Origin: Breviolum minutum Mf 1.05b.01
Lineage: Eukaryota > Sar > Dinophyceae > Suessiales > Symbiodiniaceae
Reading direction: 5' to 3'
DNA length: 64,000 nucleotides
Assembly: GCA_000507305.1 (NCBI GenBank)
Contig: DF239152.1
Location: 253,461 to 317,460 of the forward strand
The position numbers and the translations under genes are program-made. This document shows, piece after piece, positions 11,769-23,400 of this stretch. Within the stretch, counting starts at the first letter, position 1, and each line of letters starts with the position of its first letter. The notes beneath the pieces are model-generated. The model saw only the letters and a program-made list of their open reading frames with translations, did no database searches and was not told the origin of the DNA.

Positions 11769-14700
11769 ATGGAGTTGAAACGATTCGAAGTATCTGAGTA
11801 TGACTATGATTCCTCGTATAGTGACAGTGAGAGTGATTCTGAGAATGATTCGTCGAGCTCTGAGTCAAGGCCAACCTTGAAAAGGAAGCGCTGTGGCTCC
11901 CCGTCTGAGGGCTCAGCCAAGTGCAAAGAAGAGAGATCGCAGCCTGCTTTGCACATGGGCTTAAGTCAACTTTACATGATAGATGAGGGAGATGGATGCG
12001 ACTCCCATTTTGCTGAAAACGGAAAGGACCCCAAACGAGTGAGAAAAGCGATGGAGGGATCTTGCTGCAAAGCAAAATGCAAAAGAGCCCTTCCCTTCAA
12101 ACTAGTGATGAGGGTCTTGGTTATCTTCTGGGGATTGCCCAAGGCTTCTCAGGATTGTGTCTTGTGGGCAATGCAGCAAAAGGCAGGTGGAAATCAAGAG
12201 AATGACCAAGAAGTTGAAGATGATTCTGGGTCTTCTGGGTCTTCATCGTCTGAATCATCAAGTGGCAAATGGCATCACAAGATTTCATGGTCAATCGAAG
12301 GTTCGCACACTGCCGTTTGCAATATCTTGTAAAGCAAACATGTCAAGTTCCTGTTTCAAGAATTGCGCCTGCAAATGCCCTGGAAGGTTACCCAGTGTGC
12401 CGCCAAGCATTCCTGAAGATCATGGGGATTAGCCCCAGCAGATTGGTGAGGACTCGACAAGTTTTCAGGGGGGTTGATGGGCGGGCCTGGGGTTTCTTAG
12501 CAGCAATCTTTGCAGTCTTTGCTTACATCAGTTTGTATTTCTCACTGGTAGGATTCATGGTAAGAACTGAACTCACACTGACAAGATTAGGTTCAATTGG
12601 TCGTGCATCAGCTTGTGCATCAGCGTCCATCACTTCATTTCTGGAAAGAGTTTACTGGAGCATGGGAGAGACCCTCCCCCATGAGCTACTTAACTCAAAT
12701 TGAAACAGATTTTGAGCCTCATTAAACAGTAGAATGGGTTCTTGTCACCCACTGAAAAAATGATCTGAATGTCGTATTGTGGTCGAATCGCTGAATGAAT
12801 TTTGTCATGCTCTGCTAAGGCTTGAAGTTCAAGAGGCCAAGCTACTGGATACTGACGCCCAACGAAAGAAATTACTTCAAGCACTCGTGGATGCTGCTAT
12901 GGAAAGTGACTTGTCTAGGGGTGTGGTTTGGTCTGGACCACGTGACTTGCCACGCCGCTGGCTGCCCCATGGGTCCTACTTTGATTTGTATACGCTGTAC
13001 TGCTCCCACCAACTTGCAAGCTCAGAACCAGCAGCATCTAAAACAACATTCTACCGAGTTCTCAAAGAATCTCAATGGAAAAAAAAATCAAATTTTCACC
13101 TCCGAGTTCACACTCAAAATGTTCGACCTGTGCCCGGTTGAAGGGCCAAATCCAGAACGCGCAGGGGATCCAGGCCCATACAGAGGCATGTGATAAGCTC
13201 CTTCGCCACCTCAGTGGCCAGTTCAGCGATCGTTCATGCTACTGGGAATGTAGAACCCGTGCCAAAACAACTTCAGACTTGTTATGTGTGATCAGTGACT
13301 CCATGGATCGTTCAAAATATGCCCTTCCAAGATTTCACAGGGGCAGAATTCCAAAGGATATTGAAACCACCAAGCGGCCAACATTGGAGATGACCACCCA
13401 AATTGTTCATGGGATTGGAATCTACACTTATCTTACAGACGAAGACCAAACGTCTGGGACAAATTGGGTACTGGAAACCTTGAATCGTACCTTGCAATCA
13501 GTACACAGCTGCTTGGGAAGAGCTGGAAAACCTGTACCGCCAGTTCTTAAATTCTTTGCAGATAACACACCCAAAGATCCTCATTTTCATTGAAAGTAAG
13601 ATTTTACTTTGGTCCATGCTAACAAGTTTATTTCAAATTTTTTGGTCCTGATGTTCGACTTGGTTGGCATTTTCTTCCTGTCTCTTACCCTTGATCGCTT
13701 TGAAGCTAAGGAGGTGAAAAACTCGATCTTTGGATGCTACTGCAGCATGATGGTGGGAGGAGGGTACTTCCGTACCTTCTCCCACGAACATTTACCCGTT
13801 GGACACACGCATGAAGACATTGGCGCCTCGGCTACACCTGATACCTCTTTGATTTCGCTCGATTTGTTGATATCAGCTTTATGGACCAAGATGCGTATTT
13901 CGGTATGCTCTGTCGCTTTGTCCGCGAAGGGGATGACAAATTGCACCTCGATCAAATACTGCTGTTCAAAAGCTGTGAGGCTGTCAGATTATCTTGATTT
14001 CAAAATTGTCTGGAGTCTCGAGGCAACATCCCAATGATGTTGTTGAGTGGCATACTCAGGATTTGTTTTTTGTTTCTGTCTGACTGTATGCTGCACTAAG
14101 ACTTGTTTCCATGTTTCCATGTATAAGCAAGAAGCGGTCACTGCAAACATCTGCTAACTAAGGCTTTTGATGACTAGGGTGGCACCCCTGTTCTCTCAGA
14201 AAGGGCTGGAGTTCAAAGTTGAGTACATCAACAAGGTTCGAGATTGGAGATCTGGAATGCCGAATATATCGACGCTCTATGGTGCATACAGGCGACGCAG
14301 CGTCCGAGATGCAGATATTATTCCACACTCATTCACATTCATCCGAAGAGAAAGCGACCCGGATCCAAATCATTCAAGAAACCAGTTCATTCTTACCATA
14401 TTAAGTAATGATTCACTCGCCGTTGCCATCGCTGAACCCAGGCATGCCGAGTTCCTTGCTGGAAGATGCAGAAGAGCGTCTTCCTTCCTGGTACACAAAA
14501 GACCCAGCTGACGTATTTGTTCTCGTGAAGGCATTTGTGAGTGACCACGCACTATGTCAAAAACCATTGCTGGTATTACCAGGCTGTAAGCTGCAAGACA
14601 TCACAGCAGGATTGGCTAGGTTGGCAGGACCACATGCACCGTGTGTCCTGGCCACATCATTTTTAAGAAAATCGTACTACTGATATTCAAACATTTGACA

Positions 14701-15040
14701 TGTGGACTTTTAAAAGTCACCCTGCACAGTGTTTTTTGACTGAGCAATTTTCTTTCCAACTGCCCAATGAGGCCTTGATGTTTCCAGAAGTGATGATCGC
14801 CGGAAAGACCTGGCAGAGCTGGCAGACTACTTGCTGACCTATTTCCCTCAATATGCAAGAGGTGCCCACTATATCCAACAGCTAGCTGGCGAAGTTGCTG
14901 TTCAACGTAAGCCTGTTCCCAGGCTTGAGTTTATTCTTGCAGGGCCAACAGCCCCATTGCAGCGGGGGCAGGCTCAGCTTAATGATCCCGAACCACATAA
15001 TGTGCAGAGGCTTCGAGTGAAGTTTCACCGTTATTATTGA
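11769..15040 (+). CDS. DUF7869-like, transposase-like protein
   Basis: Exons: 11769-12300, 12387-12491, 12591-12684, 12820-13575, 13711-13822, 13891 to about 13955, about 14173-14510, and about 14800-15040 (TGA). All junctions up to 13891 are in phase except a one-base break in an A9 run at 13079-13087. The N-terminal tail is acidic and Ser-rich, then basic. Landmarks are SWSIEGYPVCRQAF (after splicing), SDSMDRSKYALPRF, ADNTPK, and GHTHEDIDAYF (made by a GC-AG splice). The Asp-rich blocks and the GHTHED motif are the signature I know from the DUF7869 family, common in dinoflagellates and found in transposon-like genes; an RNase-H-like DDE role is inference. Later exons read DPADVFVLVKAF and DDRRKDLAELADYLL. 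Donors: two GT, two GC, one GA. It lies 192 bp before the next gene. Confidence 0.75.
13079..13087 (+). other. A9 homopolymer with apparent one-base frameshift
   Basis: Upstream the gene reads FYRVLKESQW in one frame; downstream it continues SSHSKCSTCARLK in another. The change falls at a run of nine A. It may be a sequencing indel or a true inactivating mutation. Confidence 0.6.
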
Positions 15041-15232
15041 GGGGCTTCCAAGAAAAAAAACAAGGGAATTTCAGAATACCAAGGGAATTTCCAGCATGTC
15101 AAGGGAATATCCAGCATGTCACACTCAAGGCAAAAAACATGAACTTCATACCATGAAATATTATTTAACGTAGCCCCTTTTTGGGCACAAAATCCAGCTG
15201 TCAAAGCTCTCTGTGTTGAGTGGGTGCTCACT

Positions 15233-17480
15233 ATGTCAGACGTAAAGGACAGTGGGAAAGCTGATTCTGATGTTAATGAATTTGATTCCTGCATATTAAT
15301 GCCAATGCATGCAAAAGAAAGCTCCCAGTGCAGGATGAGCCCGAGAAGTCCCCTGCCAAGCCTGAAGATCCAGCTGTTCCATTGGCGATGTCAATAAAGG
15401 AGAAGCTGATCCTGGCAATGGAGGAGGTGCAACGGCAAGTCTTAAATCGAGAATAAAAATAAAATCATTTTATTATGTGAAAACTGCATAGCATGGGTCA
15501 GCTGCAGGTGGCGTCCAAGGTCAACGTGGGCAAATGGCTTGCAGATCGCTATAATGTGAATGATGGCACGCAAAGGCATTTCGCAAAGGCGCTTGTATAT
15601 TCATTGTTGTGAGTTTTGCATTGTGTCCTTTGTCAGTGAATTTTCCTTTGAATGTTATGTGGCTAGGTCATGCTGGACTTTTTTGCTCTGCCTGAAGTAG
15701 CAAGTCGCGTGGCTTCCAAGTTTCCAGCAGTGCCTGCCCTCTTGCAAGTGCCAGTCACCACAAGGAAAAATGTTTATTTGCACCCGTACCATTTCAGTAT
15801 GGATGAGGGAGCCAAGTATGGCCAGCAAGGCCGTTGGCCTTCAAACGTGCAAATCAAGCTGCACTTTCCTTCGATTGTGTCCCGGGGCTACGAGTGCGAG
15901 AAGGAAGCTATTGAGGTGAAGTGGCCAGCTGCTATGCATGGAAAGAACCTTTCCCTGTTTTGTACTGAGTTCATTGATGGACATTGCAAATCGGTGATGT
16001 GTCAAGCTATTTTTGGGCTCCTGGACATGTTGGAAACTTGTCATTGACAATCATTGAATGTTTCATCATTCCGGTCCGATGGAAAGGGTTTGGCTTTTAC
16101 ATGCAATGTTTACTTTGTGATTTAGGATTGTCTTGTTGTTATGCCTCAGGAAATTCTGCCCCAACATGTGCAAGAAGATGATGATCTACTTGATCTGCTG
16201 GCAACTCTCAAATACATCAGGGTGAACTACACACACTTCAGCTCCCCTGAAATGTGCATGTATGAGACGCTCAGTGCCTTGTCTTTACAGCCTATTGCTG
16301 CAGATTCCATTGTTCTAAAATGTTTACCACCGAAAAAAATCAATATATTGCTGCAAAGTTCATTGTTATTGATCTTGAAATCCGAAGCATTGCTGTTTTT
16401 TCTGGCAACTAAGTCCTGGCGAACCGAACCAGCGAGAAACAAAAACCTGGACCACTGGACTTTGCATTGATTTTCAAGGAGGCTGTTCGCAACAAGAGGA
16501 TCAATAACAAAACAGCGGCCCTGCGTGATCTTCTTTCTTCAGCAATTGCTGAGTACAACAGGAAGACAACCACCAAGGCAACATGTCAGTTTCATGTGAC
16601 AATGATGTCTCAATATCATCCTGTCCATCCCAATTCCTGCATATTCCTGCCAGTTTTTTTTGCTCGACGCCTTGAGGCCCACAAGGTGAAAGAGGATATC
16701 AAAAAGCTGGTGTATGGCCTGCTCCGCTGTCCAAGTGAAGTGATGGACATCTTGGTGGCATCTGCTGATCTCTACAAATGGGAGCATGGAGGCAAATTGT
16801 AACAGTTTCTGCTTCATATTTGTCAACTGTAACAAGAAGTGATGCTAATTGGAAAAAATGATGCAAACTGTTGAGACTGATGACAGGCTTCACCATCGAC
16901 AACATGGCAGAAGAGTTTTTCGTACCCAACACTTGCATCGCTGGACCAGTGGCAAGTGATTATTGGCGAGGTGTCAAGGCCCACATGCAACATAGTTTGT
17001 TTTGCAACCCTCGTTGTTTGAACTATTTCAAATTCAAAAGGTTCCATTCCCCACAGCTTGCCTCGCTGGATTGCAGACTGTCACTGCGCAAAGCGCCACT
17101 GTCTGGGCGAATCGTGTCTTCAATGACTTCAAGAGGCGAGCTAGCCCAGAGGATCCAGTGAAACACAAGGCAGGGATTTGATTTGATGTGAACATGCAAT
17201 GAGTCAGTAACTATTGATTTTTTACTGACAAAACACTGCGTCAAGGTTGTCATTGTGTTATTTGTTTACTATATGAATAAATATGAGTCACTTTGAACAT
17301 ATGCCTGTTGCCCTGCAGAAGCAGTCGCAACGAGATCTCAACAGCATGAAGGATCTTATGGAGATTTGCTGCTTGTGGGTGGATATCAGCCCTCAGATCG
17401 AAGTCTTGATTGGAAAAACCCATCATGAGAAGGTCTGCGAGATGTTTGTCAATGGGTCACTTAACTGCAGCCATGTAAAT
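15233..17480 (+). CDS. exon block 1 of the long unknown gene
   Basis: Segments in order: acidic N terminus; PAVPLAMSIKEKLILAMEEV (15334-15438); VGKWLADRYNVNDG (15508-15594); the long exon 15667-15993 with PEVASRVASKFPAVPALLQ and GRWPSNVQIKLHFPS; 16150-16311 (QEDDDLLDLLATLKYIRVNY); 16479 to about 16590 (NKTAALRDLLSSAIAEYNRK); about 16672-16790 (KKLVYGLLRCPSEVMDILV, KWEHGG); about 16875-17000 (FTIDNMAEEFFVPN); about 17060-17160 (TVTAQSATVWANRVFNDFK); about 17320-17440 (DLNSMKDLMEICCLWVDI). Mostly helical; no motif that fixes a function. An open frame at 15994-16047 beyond the donor is intron read-through. Confidence 0.55.
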
Positions 17481-20400
17481 TCTGGCATTTGGCAAAAAAC
17501 CATGTAAAAATCTAGGATGTTGGCCAGCTGGAAAAATATACATGGTTTTTTAAATTCCGCGGTACAAATCATTGGTAGAAATCTGGACCAGTCATGCTGG
17601 CAAAAAAAAATCTGAAGTCCAAAATGTACATGGTATATTCACAGACTGGAAAATATACATGGAAATTTGAAAACCGCGGTATTTTTGCAATCAGTCTGAC
17701 ACTTATGGATTCTACATGGTTTTCCATCAAAATCCAACTTGCAAGAATTATGATAGTACAGTGGTTTTTAAAAACCACGGTATGGAATCCCGCGTGATTT
17801 TTGAAAACCGGACATTGTTTTCCGTCAGCATGGTGAAAACCGGTCATAGAAACCCATGTTGGTTTTGAAAACCGGACATTGTTTTCCGTCAAGGGGTGAA
17901 AACCGGTCATAACCGCCCATGTTCGTTTTGAAAACCGGACATTACATCCCGCAAAACTGGAGACAACTGGGAATATAATTCCAATTTATAGTTTCCAGAC
18001 CTTATAATCCAAACCCCTGTGAAAAAGTATACCAAGGCCTCATCCAAGTCACTTGCTTCATCTCCCTTCACATGGCCTTAGCATGAGGTCATTGGATGCA
18101 GAACTTCGGACCCATGCCAAGGCAATGGTGAACGACTGGGATTACAAGAAACTTAGCTTTGTTCTTGAAGCCCAAGGATCTCTACAAGATGATGAGTTGG
18201 CCAAAGCACAAAGCAGGACCAACAGTGCTTTGAACAATTCCCTCCAGGCTGGATTCAGCCTCTTTACCACCAACCTGGAAAACGACCAACTCGCCCATCG
18301 TCGGTGGCTCTTAGCTTCGAGCGGAGACGAAGCCAAGGCAAGAGCTGCTGTGGTGTCCAGTCTGGAGGCGCATTTTTTTAAAGGAGAAAAAGATTGCAAC
18401 GTTTTAAGATTTCAACCTTACTTAAATGTTTGTTTGCAAAAAATCTGTGACCCTGACAGAAAATGCATCAAGTTGGATGGCGCTTGGTGAATCAAACCAT
18501 GACTGAAATATGTCCCACATGGTGCAACACACCGCAGAGCAGTAAGGCCCTTGGAAACCTGGGTACCTTGTCACGACAATAATTCCAATAAAAGGATCAT
18601 AAAGTTTAAAATGTTAAGTTATTAGTTGGTTTTTCCGCTGAGCCGTGAAGCTTTGTGATTTCAATTTGATTTCTAGGCGGTACCAATGCTGATGCAGACA
18701 CCAGCGGGAAACTTGATGCTCGCCTTCAACCATGGCTTGCAACCACCTTAGCTGGGCTGAACAATGGAGTTCGTCGTGAGAGCTGTGAATGCATTGTGGG
18801 GCTGTTCAACCTCACGACCCAGGGGGTGCTTAGCTTGAGCAAGCAACACTTCCTACTTCAACAGATCACTGCTTTTTGTCATGCACATGGCAAAACCTTC
18901 GTGGGTGTAGTGATCTTGCCCAATCGGGCAGGTGACATGCGGCACACGACTGTCAAGCCCCTTTGATTGACAATTGGATTTTTCTCTGTTTGAGGGTTTG
19001 ACTTATTATATTTTGATTAAGACTTTCATGACTAAGTCCTGAACATACATACATATCATATGGTTTCCTTCTTCGCCAGCCAATCAGGTCTGAGGTGAAA
19101 GCAGAAGAATCTGGCGATGATGGCACCAAAAGCGAGCCTGAGCAACAAGGCCCAAACAGTCAACAAATGGATTGACTTTCAAATTCTAAGTATAATGGCC
19201 AAATTCGAAGTAGTTTGGATTTGCCAGTATCAAATCATTTTTCTGTCTGTCTTGCCCAATACAAATTCAAATCGCAGGTGAAATCGACAGTGATGATGGT
19301 GACGATGGTGATGCACGCGATGGTGGGAAAGTATCCGCAGCAGATCACATCCTGCGAGACTTCAACTACGAATTGCGCTGTGCCCTGATGGAGAGAGACC
19401 GAAAGCTCATCGTTTCTGGGACTAATTTTTCTAACATGCAATTTTTCCAACACTTTGCCTCTTGAAGTCTCGACTTGCGCGTGCTTAGTATGTCTTGCCC
19501 AATTGCCCATTGTGAGTTTGAATATTTTGAATGATTTCTTTCCACCTTTCCACCTGAGTACCTGAATGGCCTGAGGTCAAACAAGCGATGATCCATTTCG
19601 ACCCGGCGAGCATCTATGGCAACCGCAGTGGCTTCCACGAAATCTTGCTTGTCACAGGAAGTGACAAGCAAAATGTTTTCATGAAGAGTGCCTTTTGGCG
19701 CACTGGGGTAGTGACTGGAGTGTCGATGCTCGGACGAGCAGAGATGGCTAAAGTGCCCAAAGATCTCTCCAAGTACTTTGGTGGTGAAACCCGGTTCACT
19801 CGCGTGCAAGAGATGAAGCAGGACTGAATTTCAATATATCATTGCGACTTGACTTGTTTTTTTTTGAAATCCAAAGTTCTCTTAATCAAAAGTTCTGTTG
19901 AAATCCAAATTATTCAATGAAAACAACCTGCCCCTGTCGCAAGTACTGCTCTGGCGTCAGCGTGGTGAGCAAGATCATTGAGGGTCTACAACCATCCTCC
20001 GATTGGCCAACAGTGGTTTTGGACATGTTCGGCCTGGATGGTTTCGCTGCAATGCATTGCTTGGTGCAAAACTCCAATGGCATCAAGGCTTTATATTTTT
20101 TGGCTCGCGAGTTTTCTTTTAGACTTTGTTTGGACCATTTCTGAATCAATCATTGAAAACAGTCCTTTGTCATGACTAAGGCAAAAAGTATGCTTGCGCA
20201 ACAGTGTGCCACACCACTGCTGAAGCGTCCTATGTGACTGGTTGCATTTCAAACAAGCTCTTTGGAATGTGCCGATCCAAGGAGTTCCAACTTGCTGGGT
20301 TTCCGGACTTCCAGGCCACGCTGAATGAATTGAAGCAATTTCAGAAATGCCCAGTTCCTGCATATCAAGTTTGCGTGGCCGTCGGCAACAGCTTGGTCAT

Positions 20401-23400
20401 TCAGGAGGCGTTGGTTCAGTTTTGGTCCCAGAAACCTGATTTCAATGAACAGATCCTGCAAATTGTCTCATCCCACGACAAAGAGTTCAACACTACACAC
20501 TTGAAACGTGGTGGGTCGCAAGTGGAACGAGATCAAGATGATCAACAACAAGAACCGGCTGCCAAACGCTTGTGCTTAAGCAAAGCCAAAACCCTTAATG
20601 AGTTGGAGGGTGAGTTTGCAGACAGGCTGCTTGGATTTCAAATCAAATTATAAGGAAACACTTGCAATATCTGACCACTTTGAAATTTGGCGATTGAAAC
20701 CATACAGATTCAGCATCTTCCCATTCCTGGTTTTTCAAAAACTAAAAAACATAAAAAACATAATAACTGACAACCCTGAGTTGATCTGAGTTGACTACCT
20801 TTCACCATCTTCCACCAATCTGAGGTTGCAGCTGAACTGTGGGAATTTCACTTTGACCTGGGCAGAAAGCGATGGGTCTCTTTGGATTGGTGCAACATCG
20901 CAAGCTACAGTGCCGGTTGCAACTGAGCTCTTTGGGTTTGGGTCTGGTGGCTTCGTTCGCCAATCTGAGGCAGAGGATACAATGAGTGATGCTTCCAGCA
21001 CAGGCCGTTGGATTTGCTTCGCTATCTCTGATCCCAATAGCTTGGTCATTTTGGAAAAAGGCCGTAAGGTACAAGAGCACTTGGAGGGCCAAACTTTCTG
21101 GAACAAGGCGCAGTTTTGAAAGATTCATGTTTGGTTTGTTTGCCAATCAATTCAAGGTAACAATGAAATATCATTAGTCTTTCGTGCAGGTCATGCGACT
21201 CAACGATCTCATGAAGGCGTTAGAAGATGCTGGAGAAGTCAACTACGGCTTGGCGGAACACCGACTCGAGAAAGATAGCGCTGGTAATTTTGCTGTCAGG
21301 CCTATGTTGCCTGTGTGCTTCGTGCTCGATGCCCCAAAAAACCACCGCAAAAAACACAAGGCGGCTTGACTGCACAAGACAGGAGGCGATGTGCTACTTA
21401 GACTCAACTCTTAGACACTGAAATTGTCAGCGCTTGATGTTTAAGGCTGCCAACGCTTTGACTTTCGGTGCCAAGTTGGATTTATGCAAACTTCGTGGCT
21501 GCAACAACATTCAAATGATTTGGCGATTGAGGCCAGTCTTCCTTGTGAAAACAACAAACTGTGTCTACTGAGTCTGAGTCTACTAAATTTTTCTCTACTT
21601 GCGTTGCAGGATCCATAGCGAATCTGAGGGGACCATCTCTATGAAGTTGGTGCCAGTGCGACCGGTGGCTTTGACTGCTGGTTCTATTTGCTTAAAAGCT
21701 GATCAGGTCTTGCAAATTGTGTAAGGCGAATGAGTGGCTGGGGAAAATTTTGACAATCAACTTCCATGTAAAAAAGAATAAAGAACTGACTTCTAAGTTT
21801 TTCAAGGTGATGTTTCTTTGTGCGCCACTGCTGCTAGGTCTGCTAGGTAGGGATAAAGTCAAAGAACTTCACAGGGTCACTGGCCGTTTCTGTAATAGAG
21901 TCCATTTTCAAAAAGCTGAGTCTGATGATAACCAATCAAATTGATCTGAGCTATTGCTAGTTTGCTTCGAAAAAACAATCAGTTTGGGGTGGCCAGTGAA
22001 AGGGCGCATTGCTAAAAGCAATGGCCACTGCAACCCAACAGTGGCTGAAGCGACTGGGAGCCTTGCCAATTGCAGCTGCAAGCAACGCCAACCAGCAGAT
22101 TTCAACCTCACGTCAGGTATCGTCAGGTAAAACACTTGAAGCCGCCTTGATCTCATAGGATCTTTACGTCAGCACCACTGATTTCTGATTCAATGATTGA
22201 TTGTCCATCAACTTCATATTTTGGAGTGTTCTCTTGCGTTTGTTTCAAGGCCCTTTGTTTGTGAAGTGAAGATTTCGGCCCTTGGTTTTCTGACAGTCGG
22301 TAGTTTTAGCTGCGGGCTGAACGAACCAATGGCTGCTCGACCTGGGCAAGGGGCTGCAGGAAACTTTCTTTCAACCCCTGACTTTTCCATGGAGTCCTAC
22401 GCTATGCTAGTGGAAAGTGTTGTGCCGCAGCCCAAAGCTGCCGCAGATTCTAGTGGCACCCGTAGATCGTCAACAACCACTGGAGGACTCCAACATTGAA
22501 CCCAAACATTGCTCTTTTTAAAATGCCAATGATGATTTAGAAACAAAATAGCATCATCCTAATCGTCAGGAACGCAGTCATAGTACGAAGTAAAGTACTG
22601 ACTAAATCAAACTTGAGTTAGTGTACTGCTGCAGGAGGACTTCTTGAACGTTGCGAGCTGAATGAGTCCAGTTCTAAGACCGAATCAGTTGAAGAGGAAG
22701 ATGGAGAGACAGAACCCAAGAAGAAACCTGCAGTGTCTAGCAAAGGCAACCAGAAGAAGAGTAAGAAGAAGAAAAACGAGGATGAGGAACCAGCTCCTCT
22801 AGGGTTCAAGGGGAAGGGCAAAGATGATGATGATGACGAACCGAATGATGGTGCTTCAGAGGGAGAAGATCAGAAACAGCGCAGCAAGAAAACTAAAAAG
22901 AAACCATCTGCTGCAAAAGGTGCTGGCAGCCAGAAAGACAAAGACAAAGAGAAGAAAAAACGATCGAAGCACAGCAAGAAAAAGAAGGCTAGTGGATTGT
23001 CTTCTTCATACGACTCTGACTCTGACTGCGAGGGATCTACGTCAAATGTGGCTTTGGAGTCTGCGGTCTCTCAAGACGTGTTGACAGAAGCACTTCGATT
23101 GGCAGCTGTAGCAGAATGCCATGCTTTGCTGAAACAGGCACTGCCATCAGAATTGAATGAATCCATCAAATTCATTGTCATCGTCTTTAGAGGCATCTCC
23201 ATTACTTGCATCCACCCTGCCAGGATTCTGAGGATGGCGCTGGCTTTGGGACTGCTGAAGAGGCTGGCCATACTGTCCTGGAAGGATGCTGTCAGCTACA
23301 TTTTCAAAGTCGTCAAACAAACTGTGGAAATGTTGTGAATCATCCTTTGGACGCCGATGTTTACATGTTTCCATAAACCATAAATCTGACTTGAATGCTG

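Noticed and set aside
19366..19809. 147-codon minus ORF
   Set aside because: Lies opposite good plus-strand exons with acidic and conserved-looking segments.
22618..22821. 67-codon Ser/Phe-rich minus ORF
   Set aside because: Antisense of the Lys/Glu-rich plus exon.
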